DNA from: Candidatus Peribacteria bacterium
GTDB lineage: Bacteria; Patescibacteriota; Gracilibacteria; Peribacterales; Peribacteraceae
Direction of reading: 5' to 3'
DNA: 14,547 bases
NCBI GenBank assembly: GCA_903854455.1
Contig: CAINWJ010000119.1
Span: forward strand, 1-14,547
Positions 1 through 6,443 of the stretch are shown piece after piece (the first letter of the stretch is position 1; each line of letters begins with the position of its first letter). Made by a program: the position numbers and the translations under genes. The notes under the pieces were generated by a model. That model had not been told where the DNA came from, made no database searches, and was given only the letters and a program-made list of their open reading frames with translations.

Positions 1-1181
1 GTTCAGGCAAGACGTTGGTAGCCGTGGCGGTGATCGCCAACGTCCTGGCTCATCATGGGCAGTGTGCACTGATGGTGCCGACGGAGGTGTTGGCTCGACA
101 GCATGTTGCGACTATTTCCCGATTGCTCCTGACCTACCACACGTACATTCAGTCTAAGAAATTCAAGGAGCAGGGGATCAAGGCCGATCACCTTTTGGCT
201 CTGCCTCAGCCAACCATCGCACTGCTTACAGGATCGATGCCGCAATCTGAAGCCGATGATGTGCGCCGCAAGCTCGCGGAAGGTCGCATCGACATCGTCA
301 TCGGGACGCATGCACTGATTGAAGACAAGGTCCGATTCAAGAATTTCTCCCTTGCGATTGTCGACGAGCAGCACCGGTTCGGTGTCGTTCAACGGCAACG
401 ACTCAAGGAGAAGGGGAGTCCGCACTTCCTCTCCATGACCGCGACCCCCATTCCCCGGACGCTGGCTCTCACGGCGTACGGTGATCACGATCTTTCCGTA
501 TTGCTTGAAAAACCGGGTCAGCGGCTGAAGATCGAAACGAAGGTTGTCTCGCCGACGGGACGCAAGACGGTTGAGCTCTTCATCGATCAGCAGATTTCAG
601 AAGGGCGGCAGGTGTTCGTCATCTGTCCGCTGATCGAGGAATCCAAGGATGATGCCATCGCCGAAGTCAGGAATGTGGAAGCCGAGGAGAAACGGCTGAA
701 GCTTGCGTTCCCCAAGCGGAGGATCTTCAAGCTGCACGGGCGTCTTTCCAGTGACGAGAAGAAGCAGATCATGGATGACTTCAAGGCGAGGAAAGCCGAT
801 ATTCTCGTTTCAACCTCGGTCATCGAAGTCGGGATCGATGTGCCCAATGCGACGATGATCATCATCGAAGGATCAGAGAGATTCGGTCTCTCCCAGCTTC
901 ACCAGTTCCGCGGACGCGTGGGCAGGAGCGATCATCAGAGCTACTGCTTCCTGTTCACCACATCCCCCGGCCAGGCGCATTCCGAACGATTGAAAGCGAT
1001 GGAAAAACACGACTCCGGCTTCATGCTCGCGGAGATTGATCTGAAACTGCGCGGTCCCGGAGAGCTCTACGGTACGCGTCAGAGCGGCATTCCCGAGTTC
1101 CGGTTCGCCAGCCTGCTCAATCCGGAGATGGTGGTGAGGGCGAGGAAGGCGGCGGAACGAGCGATAGGCGGTAAGCGATAA
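1..1181 (+). CDS. recG: ATP-dependent DNA helicase RecG, 3' part
   Basis: RecG is a superfamily 2 helicase that remodels stalled replication forks and branched recombination intermediates. The gene is cut by the left edge: the frame begins inside Walker A (SGKT at bases 3-14), so the N-terminal wedge domain is missing. Visible in order: motif Ia VPTEVLARQH, DEQHRFGV (DEQH at 363-374), MTATPIPRTLALTAYGD (motif III), STSVIEVGIDVPNA (motif V), QLHQFRGRVGRS (motif VI, from 894) and the RecG signature LRGPGELYGTRQSGIPEF. Two oddities: about 25-30 extra residues lie between VPTEVLARQH and TIALLTGS compared with usual RecG, and the C-terminus stops about 17 residues after SLLNP, roughly 30 short of typical family members, just where a heptamer repeat begins (1160-1187). 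Family assignment is near certain. Confidence 0.96.
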   Translation, partial: SGKTLVAVAVIANVLAHHGQCALMVPTEVLARQHVATISRLLLTYHTYIQSKKFKEQGIKADHLLALPQPTIALLTGSMPQSEADDVRRKLAEGRIDIVIGTHALIEDKVRFKNFSLAIVDEQHRFGVVQRQRLKEKGSPHFLSMTATPIPRTLALTAYGDHDLSVLLEKPGQRLKIETKVVSPTGRKTVELFIDQQISEGRQVFVICPLIEESKDDAIAEVRNVEAEEKRLKLAFPKRRIFKLHGRLSSDEKKQIMDDFKARKADILVSTSVIEVGIDVPNATMIIIEGSERFGLSQLHQFRGRVGRSDHQSYCFLFTTSPGQAHSERLKAMEKHDSGFMLAEIDLKLRGPGELYGTRQSGIPEFRFASLLNPEMVVRARKAAERAIGGKR

Positions 1182-1187
1182 GCGAAT
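1160..1187. repeat. Heptamer tandem repeat (AGCGATA-like) at the recG end
   Basis: Four consecutive 7-bp units read agcgata, ggcggta, agcgata, agcgaat. The first units encode the final RecG residues (AIGGKR) and the repeat supplies the TAA stop at 1179-1181. The arrangement suggests repeat growth or insertion into the end of recG. Confidence 0.6.
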
Positions 1188-1208
1188 AGTCCAATTGACT
1201 GGTAGACG

Positions 1209-1228
1209 CTCACTTTGGGTGAGATTTT
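1209..1228 (+). terminator. Possible weak terminator after recG
   Basis: A 5-bp stem CTCAC (1209-1213) / GTGAG (1219-1223) with a 5-nt loop is followed by ATTTT. It lies 28 bases after the recG stop and before the promoter of the next gene. The stem is short and the T run poor, so this is a weak candidate. Confidence 0.3.
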
Positions 1229-1269
1229 GGCTTGGTTATACCGTTCCGATCTTTCAAGATGTAATATTA

Positions 1270-1298
1270 TTGACAGAGTACAAAAGTACTTTTACTTT
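1270..1298 (+). promoter_or_regulatory. Sigma-70-like promoter with a dyad between -35 and -10
   Basis: A consensus -35 TTGACA (1270-1275) is followed after 17 bp by a poor -10 TACTTT (1293-1298). The spacer holds a perfect inverted repeat, AGTAC-AAAA-GTACT (1277-1290), placed where a bound repressor would block RNA polymerase. The predicted start site is about 20 nt before the ATG of the small gene at 1324. That the dyad is an operator is inference. Confidence 0.5.
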
Positions 1299-1323
1299 CA
1301 CTGTAATTTTCCCTTACAAATTT

Positions 1324-1512
1324 ATGGCTAAAAAATTAGGACTCGATACTCTCCCAGACGGAAAATCCGGATTGGCAGTACAGGAACCTGTTCAGGTTCG
1401 ACGCAAGCCAATAAGACTCACTGAAGATGAAAGGAAAGAATTTTCCCGATTATTTGGTGAATCAATTAATCGAACCTCAGGGGCTTCGAATCAAGAACAA
1501 GAGCGGCAGTAG
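1324..1512 (+). CDS. Small hypothetical protein (62 aa)
   Basis: I do not recognise this protein. It is short, hydrophilic and charged (MAKKLGLDTLPDGKSG..., then PIRLTEDERKEFSRLFGE), with no membrane segment or cysteine, and ends in a Gln/Glu-rich tail. The open frame extends upstream to 1195, but the ATG at 1324 is preferred because it follows the promoter at 1270-1298 and because the upstream part would translate promoter DNA. No Shine-Dalgarno sequence precedes it. Its DNA is visibly more A/T-rich than recG or priA. The LTEDERKEFSRLFGE stretch could form an amphipathic helix. It faces priA tail to tail with 11 bases between. That it is a real gene is likely from promoter and position but unproven. 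Confidence 0.55.
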   Translation: MAKKLGLDTLPDGKSGLAVQEPVQVRRKPIRLTEDERKEFSRLFGESINRTSGASNQEQERQ

Positions 1513-1523
1513 ATTTTTGGTTG

Positions 1524-3647
1524 CTACTCCACCGGATCAATATCCACCGACACTCCGCCGAGTGGTAGTGCATTGAGTAGCATTCTCGGATGCTCACCCC
1601 GTAGCGTGATCCGGAATGTCGTGAGTCCATCTCGCTGTTCTTCCTTCAGCTGGATCTTGGCATCAAATTGCTCGGCGAGCTCCTTCGCTCGTTTAAAGAG
1701 AGCCAGGGCTTTTGCGCGGTCTTTCCGTACGAGAAGCTCAATCATCTGTGTGAATGGCGGGTAGCCGGCTTCACGCCGGAGTTTGAGTTCTGATTCCCAA
1801 TAGTCACTCTCACTACCTGTCACCGCACATCGTATTTCCGGTGCTTCCGGGCGATACGTCTGCACGATCGCATGACCTCCAACTTTCCTCTGCATGTGGC
1901 GGACAACGGAGGAGACGGTCGCGAAGACGCGTTCGCCTGCACGGAAATCGGGCACGGAGAGACCGACGTCAGCCACAAGAATTGCCGCAAACGTCACTCG
2001 CGGACATCGTAGAGCACGAAGTACCGGTTGAGTCCCGAGGAGGATGTCGATGTCGCCGCTCGCGATTTTCCCGATCAATTCCTCCATGGCACCCGGATGA
2101 TCGAGGGTGTCGGCATCGGCTCTGGCGATCCTTGCATTGGGGAAGAGGATGCGGGCATCGGCCTCCACGCGCTCGGTACCGGCTCCCACTGCCTTGAGTT
2201 GTGGAGAATGGCATTTCGGGCATTCCGCCGGCACCTCCGATCGTTCACCCGTCGCCTCATCGATGAGCAGCGGCTTGCCGTTCCTGGTGATGACGCGCAG
2301 CGGGAGATTGGATGCGGGCGACAGTGTCGTTTCACGGCAGTCCAGGCAGAGCAGGCTCGTCGCCGTTCCTCGTCGGTTGAGGAACAGGATTGATGCTTCA
2401 TTCCTTGCAATTCTCTCTGTCACTGCATCGACCAGCGGTTGCGTGAACGGGTAGTGCTGCCCGAACTGTGCGGTAGCCAGGTCGATGAGTTGGATCCGAG
2501 ATTGTTGGCATTGATCTGCGTGCTGCTTGATTAACTTGTAGCGCGTGCTTGTCTCATCGCCGAGCGCATGCTTCAGGCTATCGAGCGACGGAGTGGGTGA
2601 TGTCAGTAGGAGCTTGGCATTCGATTGCTTCGCGAGAATCTCCGCTGTGAGTCGTGCGTGGTACTTCGGTGTCTGATCGCTCTTCCATGTCCACTCATGC
2701 TCATCGGCGATGACGATCAGACCGAGTGAGGAGAGGGGAATGAAGAGTGCCGTCCTCGTTCCGACGATGATCATCGGTTTACCGCTTTGTGCCTGACGGT
2801 AGAGTTCTCGACGTCCGGCTTGCCCTGTGCCACTGTGAAGAACTTGGACGTGTTCCGAGCCGATCAACTCTGCGATCTGACGGTTGGCTTCGATGGCAGC
2901 ATGGATGTTTGGAAAAAGGATCAACGAACTCTTCTGGTTCTTGAGGAAATCGCTTGCCATTGCTGCAAAGAGCTTGTTTCGATCTTCTTCGGATCGACCG
3001 TCAACGAGGAGTGTTGGTTTCTTCTCGTTTTTGATTGAGGTGATGAGATTGATGTCTTCGTCACTTAATACAATTGAAAGCGGTATTGTTTTATTGTGAT
3101 GGTCAGCCCTTCGACTGCGCTCAGGGTGACAAGCTTGTTTGGCGATAATCTTTTTCTCGATGAGCGTTTTCAGCGTCGTCGACGATGCACCGGTTTCCTC
3201 CAGGATTTCTTCCTGCGTTGCTGCATCCCGTACTCGGAGAAATTCGATGATTTCAAGTTGCTTCTTCCCTCGAACAGCTACATCACTTTTTGCCAATGTG
3301 AACACCGGCTCCGGTTCATGTTCATTGAGAAGGTGCCACGGCGGTGCCGGGAGAAAGATTTGCAATGCTTGTCTGGCTGAACAGCAGTAGTACCCGCGAA
3401 GCCACTGCAACGTTTTGAGCAGTGCAGGCGGCAGAATCGGTTTCTTGCTGATAACGCGAATGATCGATTTCACTTCGAAGCTGGTGTCCGGTTTCTCGCT
3501 CTGTACTGAGATCACCATGCCTTCCACTTCCTGTTTTCTGAGCGGAACCATCACCAATGAACCGGGCATGATTTGCTCATCGGTCTGGTACGTCAGTCCC
3601 TCGGATCCGAAGGAGGAGTGCTCGGCGGTGACGACGGAGAGGAACAT
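1524..3647 (-). CDS. priA: Primosomal protein N' (PriA), helicase motifs degenerate
   Basis: PriA recognises abandoned forks and reloads the replicative helicase. At 707 aa the length is normal and the architecture recognisable: 3'-DNA-binding domain (about 1-105), winged helix (about 127-171), two helicase lobes (about 205-600) and C-terminal domain (SDYWESELKLRREAGYPPF from 614). Motif remnants include DEHE (315-318, usually DEEH), YHAR (329-332), SPTPSLDS (usually SATPSLES) and FLNRRG (422-427). The ATPase is probably inactive: where Walker A GSGKT is expected (about 218-222) the sequence reads SEEDR, motif V GTQMLAKG has become GTQPVLRA, and motif VI GRAGR has become VVRHMQR. Of the usual eight zinc cysteines only C434, C437, C476 and C479 remain (one site). 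An in-frame palindromic repeat codes for residues 173-180. No Shine-Dalgarno precedes the ATG. Confidence 0.93.
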   Translation of the reverse strand: MFLSVVTAEHSSFGSEGLTYQTDEQIMPGSLVMVPLRKQEVEGMVISVQSEKPDTSFEVKSIIRVISKKPILPPALLKTLQWLRGYYCCSARQALQIFLPAPPWHLLNEHEPEPVFTLAKSDVAVRGKKQLEIIEFLRVRDAATQEEILEETGASSTTLKTLIEKKIIAKQACHPERSRRADHHNKTIPLSIVLSDEDINLITSIKNEKKPTLLVDGRSEEDRNKLFAAMASDFLKNQKSSLILFPNIHAAIEANRQIAELIGSEHVQVLHSGTGQAGRRELYRQAQSGKPMIIVGTRTALFIPLSSLGLIVIADEHEWTWKSDQTPKYHARLTAEILAKQSNAKLLLTSPTPSLDSLKHALGDETSTRYKLIKQHADQCQQSRIQLIDLATAQFGQHYPFTQPLVDAVTERIARNEASILFLNRRGTATSLLCLDCRETTLSPASNLPLRVITRNGKPLLIDEATGERSEVPAECPKCHSPQLKAVGAGTERVEADARILFPNARIARADADTLDHPGAMEELIGKIASGDIDILLGTQPVLRALRCPRVTFAAILVADVGLSVPDFRAGERVFATVSSVVRHMQRKVGGHAIVQTYRPEAPEIRCAVTGSESDYWESELKLRREAGYPPFTQMIELLVRKDRAKALALFKRAKELAEQFDAKIQLKEEQRDGLTTFRITLRGEHPRMLLNALPLGGVSVDIDPVE
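3105..3130. repeat. Palindromic repeat inside priA (HPERSRR-coding)
   Basis: On the + strand CCCTTCGACTGCGCTCAGGG occupies 3107-3126, followed by TGAC. This class of short palindromic element, often seen as CCTGAGCGnAGTCGAAGG, is scattered through many bacterial genomes. Here it is read in frame as ACHPERSRRADHH in the linker between the PriA winged helix and the first helicase lobe. A related copy lies at 12446-12468. Confidence 0.75.
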
Positions 3648-3716
3648 GGCGGGGGATCGGGGTCGGGGGAAGATTACCGCTGATCATGGGTTGCAGACAG
3701 CATGATTTTTAGACAG

Positions 3717-3785
3717 GGGAGCAGGATTCCTTCCTGCGGAGAAGAAAGCTCAGTTTACTGTTCCGCGGGAAAGAATCCCGCTCCC
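3717..3785. repeat. 23-bp inverted repeat, MITE/REP-like
   Basis: The left arm (3717-3739) and the reverse complement of the right arm (3763-3785) agree at 20 of 23 positions; the loop is 23 nt. Each arm is itself partly palindromic around GGATTC/GAATCC, giving a clover-like fold. There is no T run, so a terminator is unlikely. The form resembles small non-autonomous repeat elements, but only one copy is in view. Confidence 0.6.
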
Positions 3786-3813
3786 AATTCTAATAAATAT
3801 ATTTTTCACCTCC

Positions 3814-3827
3814 GTAATCAGTAATCA
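3814..3827. repeat. Heptamer tandem repeat GTAATCA x2
   Basis: Two exact 7-bp copies stand side by side, followed by a decayed third (ggataag). Minor alone, but the period matches the other heptamer arrays in this window. Confidence 0.4.
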
Positions 3828-3957
3828 GGATAAGAGTACCTTTGATCGAGCTTGATGGCAGCATCGTATTCTTTATTTCCCGCAGCCGGGACGCTGCGTT
3901 CCGGTTCTCTCGTCTTCCCTTTCAGTTCAGAAACCCGTACTCTTCTCTCTGCCACTT

Positions 3958-4031
<74 letters not shown>

Positions 4032-4034
<3 letters not shown>

Positions 4035-4055
4035 CGTCGCTCGCGAGCGACGTGG
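4032..4055. repeat. Perfect 24-bp palindrome at the tRNA 3' end
   Basis: CCACGTCGCTCG (4032-4043) is followed directly by its exact reverse complement (4044-4055). The element begins with the encoded CCA of tRNA-Pro. No T run follows, so it is not a standard intrinsic terminator. Confidence 0.7.
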
Positions 4056-4085
4056 CACGGCCACTCATCACAGCTACTCATTCTT

Positions 4086-4790
4086 ATGCGCACCTACCGC
4101 CACCTCGACCTGGTCATGGCCGCGTTCGTCGCTGTGCTCCTGATCAGCAACATCGCGTCGTCCGCCAAGATCATCGATTCCGGTCTATCGATCTTCGGGT
4201 TGCCGCTCAGTTTTGATGCCGGCACGATCCTGTTCCCGCTCAGCTACATCTTCGGGGATATTCTGACGGAAGTGTATGGATATGCTCAGAGCAGGAGAGT
4301 TATCTGGGTGGGGCTGGGTGCGTCGCTGGTGATGAGCTTTATCTTCTTCATTATTCAGCTACTGCCTGGCGAGCTGTCGTGGGAGCAGTCTGTCGGAGAC
4401 CAAGCATTCACATCGATCCTGGGAGGCGTGAGCAATTTCGGCATCGTCATCGCCAGTCTGACAGCATACTTCATCGGTGAATTCAGTAATTCCTATGTTT
4501 TGGCGAAAATGAAGGTATGGACTGCTGGACGTTGGCTCTGGATGCGCACGATCGGCTCAACGATTGTCGGCGAGGGGCTGGATACAGTTGTGTTTATTCT
4601 GGTCGCTTGTTCGCTGGCAGTATTCTCCTGGTCTCTGGCACTCAGTCTCATTGTTGCAAACTTCATTTTCAAAGTCGGTGTCGAGGTTCTTTTCACACCG
4701 GTGACCTATCTCGTTGTGAGTATTCTCAAAATCGTCGAGCATGAGGATTACTACGACAGTGATACGGATTTCAATCCATTCCACGTTTGA
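4086..4790 (+). CDS. yhhQ: Queuosine precursor transporter, YhhQ/VUT family
   Basis: A 234-aa inner-membrane protein of the DUF165/VUT family, whose E. coli member YhhQ takes up the queuosine precursors preQ0 and preQ1 for modification of tRNA position 34. About six hydrophobic segments are visible (roughly 8-26, 43-60, 72-93, 115-132, 165-185, 186-215). Family signatures are clear: FPLSYIFGDILTEVYGY (50-66), GEFSNSYVLAKMK (131-143) and RTIGSTIVGEGLDTVVF (154-170). The C-terminus is short and acidic. The start is the first ATG, 30 bases after the palindrome following tRNA-Pro, without a Shine-Dalgarno; I see no convincing promoter. It converges on the flippase gene with 8 bases between the stops. 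No queuosine biosynthesis gene lies in the window, consistent with salvage. Confidence 0.92.
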   Translation: MRTYRHLDLVMAAFVAVLLISNIASSAKIIDSGLSIFGLPLSFDAGTILFPLSYIFGDILTEVYGYAQSRRVIWVGLGASLVMSFIFFIIQLLPGELSWEQSVGDQAFTSILGGVSNFGIVIASLTAYFIGEFSNSYVLAKMKVWTAGRWLWMRTIGSTIVGEGLDTVVFILVACSLAVFSWSLALSLIVANFIFKVGVEVLFTPVTYLVVSILKIVEHEDYYDSDTDFNPFHV

Positions 4791-4798
4791 TCACTGCA

Positions 4799-6295
4799 TC
4801 AGGCTGGCATTTCCTGCAGTGCGTCGGTTGAGGCAGTATCGGCACTCCAGCGGAGCAGGCGATGAAACCGGAAGAGGTAAGCCAGTCCGGCGATCATGAC
4901 ACACGCAATCATCAGACCGATCAGGGTGCTGGCGGTTGTCGTGACAAAGGGGGCGGAGAAGGCAGCTCCCAGCGCCATGCAGAGAAAGAACCCGCCCCAG
5001 AGGAGTCCTGTTTTCCATGGGAAACTCGTTTTCAGTGCACGGTTGGCACTCCGGAAGAGTGTGATTGCCAGGAAGCAGTGAACGATCGTTAGTGTCGAGA
5101 TGGCACCCACGAATCCGAAATGAGGAACCATCCAGAGGTTGAGCGAGACAGACATCGCCGCTGCGATGCCCATGTATGACACCAGTGTCTTCCATGCATG
5201 TCTCGTCAGCAGAACGTAGAAGCTAAAGAGGACGATGCCGTTTAAGAATTGTGGCGCACTCAGCAGCCGGAGTGCCGTATCCGCGCCCGGACTACTGAGC
5301 GGAGTCACGTAGTTGGCGGTCGTCAGTAGCAGCATGATGGGTCTGGACCAGAAGAATGAGAACGTTGCCGCGATAGATCCCAGGATCAGAACAGCAAGGA
5401 GTGTTTTGCCGAGGAGGCTGTCTACCGGTTGCTTGTGTTCATGACGTTCGCTCAGGATCGGCAGTGTGGAGTTGAGGAGGAACGTCGGCACGATGTACGT
5501 CATCTCCGTGATGCGTGAAGCGAAGCCATAGAGCGCATTCTGATCTGCAAAATCCGGTCTTAGCAGGGCGATCATGGTGAGGTCGAACTGGCGGTAGAGT
5601 GCGATGCACAAGTACGCCAGACCGTATGGAGCTGCCTTCAGAAACAGTTGCTTCAGTAACTGCACATCGAAGCACGGTCTGATGGTGGAAATTCTGAGTG
5701 CGAATGAAAGTGAGAGGAGGAAGAGCACTGCTGCACCCAGCGATCCGATCCAGAGGAATGCCTGGTATGTTGCCGGATCCTCACTTAGGTGCACCCCCGT
5801 ATAGATGATCAAAATCATCGCGCCGGTGGTGAGAACGCGTTGCGTGATTTCCGCGATGAAGACGAAGTACATTTTGTACTGCACCTGGAAGATGCTCCGG
5901 AGCACCCCTGCGAGCAGAGTGAAGAATGGTACGAGTGCAGCGATGGAGATGCCGATGCGCAGTGGGCTATTTGTCCAGACAGGCACCAGCCATACGATAC
6001 CGACTGCGGCACCGAGTGAAAGGACGGTTGCCATCGTTCGCAGTATCAGGAGTGATCCGAGTATCCGGCTCTTGTCCTTCGCAATCGATACTTCCCGGAC
6101 GGAAACGGCATAGAGACCGAAATCCGCAAGAATGGCGAAGAGCTGCAGATACCCGTACGCGGAGTTGTATGCACCGGCGAGCTCCCGTTCCAGTCCAAGT
6201 GCGACACACTTCACCGATACTGCGCTCATGGCAGCCATCATTGCCTGGCTTAAGATCTGCCAGAGGGTGGAGGTGGCGATTTGGCGGGTGGACAT
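4799..6295 (-). CDS. Oligosaccharide/lipid-linked glycan flippase (Wzx/MOP superfamily)
   Basis: A 498-aa polytopic membrane protein with about 12-14 hydrophobic segments and the layout of polysaccharide flippases (RfbX/Wzx). The N-terminus STRQIATSTLWQILSQ is the usual first amphipathic segment and helix, and DFGLYAVSVREVS (about 98-110) matches the common DFG(L/I)xxxxxRE(I/V)S signature. Segments such as APYGLAYLCIALYRQFDLTMI and YGFASRITEM fit the second half of the family. It would move undecaprenyl-linked sugars or another lipid-linked glycan across the membrane, pairing naturally with the WecA/TagO-like transferase at 10981-12021, though the two are not in one operon. MurJ seems less likely. 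A possible -10 TACAAT lies at 6327-6322 without a clear -35. The C-terminal tail is hydrophilic. Confidence 0.87.
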   Translation of the reverse strand: MSTRQIATSTLWQILSQAMMAAMSAVSVKCVALGLERELAGAYNSAYGYLQLFAILADFGLYAVSVREVSIAKDKSRILGSLLILRTMATVLSLGAAVGIVWLVPVWTNSPLRIGISIAALVPFFTLLAGVLRSIFQVQYKMYFVFIAEITQRVLTTGAMILIIYTGVHLSEDPATYQAFLWIGSLGAAVLFLLSLSFALRISTIRPCFDVQLLKQLFLKAAPYGLAYLCIALYRQFDLTMIALLRPDFADQNALYGFASRITEMTYIVPTFLLNSTLPILSERHEHKQPVDSLLGKTLLAVLILGSIAATFSFFWSRPIMLLLTTANYVTPLSSPGADTALRLLSAPQFLNGIVLFSFYVLLTRHAWKTLVSYMGIAAAMSVSLNLWMVPHFGFVGAISTLTIVHCFLAITLFRSANRALKTSFPWKTGLLWGGFFLCMALGAAFSAPFVTTTASTLIGLMIACVMIAGLAYLFRFHRLLRWSADTASTDALQEMPA

Positions 6296-6339
6296 GGGGT
6301 GAAGAACTGTAGCGTGTGGTCATTGTAGGAGATGTTGAG

Positions 6340-6426
6340 GAGGAAACCGAGGAAACCAACGAAACCAAGGATTTCAAGTAAGTTCGTCGGTTTCTTTGGT
6401 TTCCTTGGAATCGTTGGTTTCCTTCT
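6340..6426. repeat. Inverted nonamer repeats upstream of rarA
   Basis: On the left, 9-bp units gaggaaacc, gaggaaacc, aacgaaacc, aaggatttc (6340-6375); on the right tttctttgg, tttccttgg, aatcgttgg, tttccttct (6391-6426). Bases 6349-6375 match the reverse complement of 6400-6426 at 21 of 27 positions, so the region can fold into a long hairpin. It fills the gap between the divergent flippase and rarA genes. Confidence 0.7.
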
Positions 6427-6428
6427 CG

Positions 6429-6437
6429 TGCTATTCT
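6429..6437 (+). promoter_or_regulatory. Extended -10 promoter giving a leaderless rarA start
   Basis: TGcTATTCT (TG at 6429-6430, -10 at 6432-6437) ends 6 bases before the GTG at 6444. Transcription would begin at or next to the start codon. No convincing -35 is seen, as is common for extended -10 promoters. Confidence 0.4.
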
Positions 6438-6443
6438 CACCCC

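Larger units (their letters stand above)
3648..3957. other. Non-coding stretch between priA and tRNA-Pro
   Basis: I see no credible gene in these 310 bases. They contain the 23-bp inverted repeat (3717-3785), the heptamer pair GTAATCA (3814-3827) and a 6-bp hairpin, CGCAGC (3881-3886) / GCTGCG (3893-3898), without a T run. Only a poor promoter candidate for the tRNA is visible (TTGATC 3842-3847, 19 bp, TATTCT 3867-3872). Part of it must serve as the upstream regions of priA and the tRNA, which diverge. Confidence 0.6.

Noticed and set aside
1195..1323. Upstream extension of the small ORF (starting at 1195)
   Set aside because: It would translate a clear promoter and a hairpin; the ATG at 1324 fits the promoter.
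6396..6443. RarA start at TTG 6396
   Set aside because: The extra residues are encoded by the nonamer repeat and do not resemble RarA N-termini.
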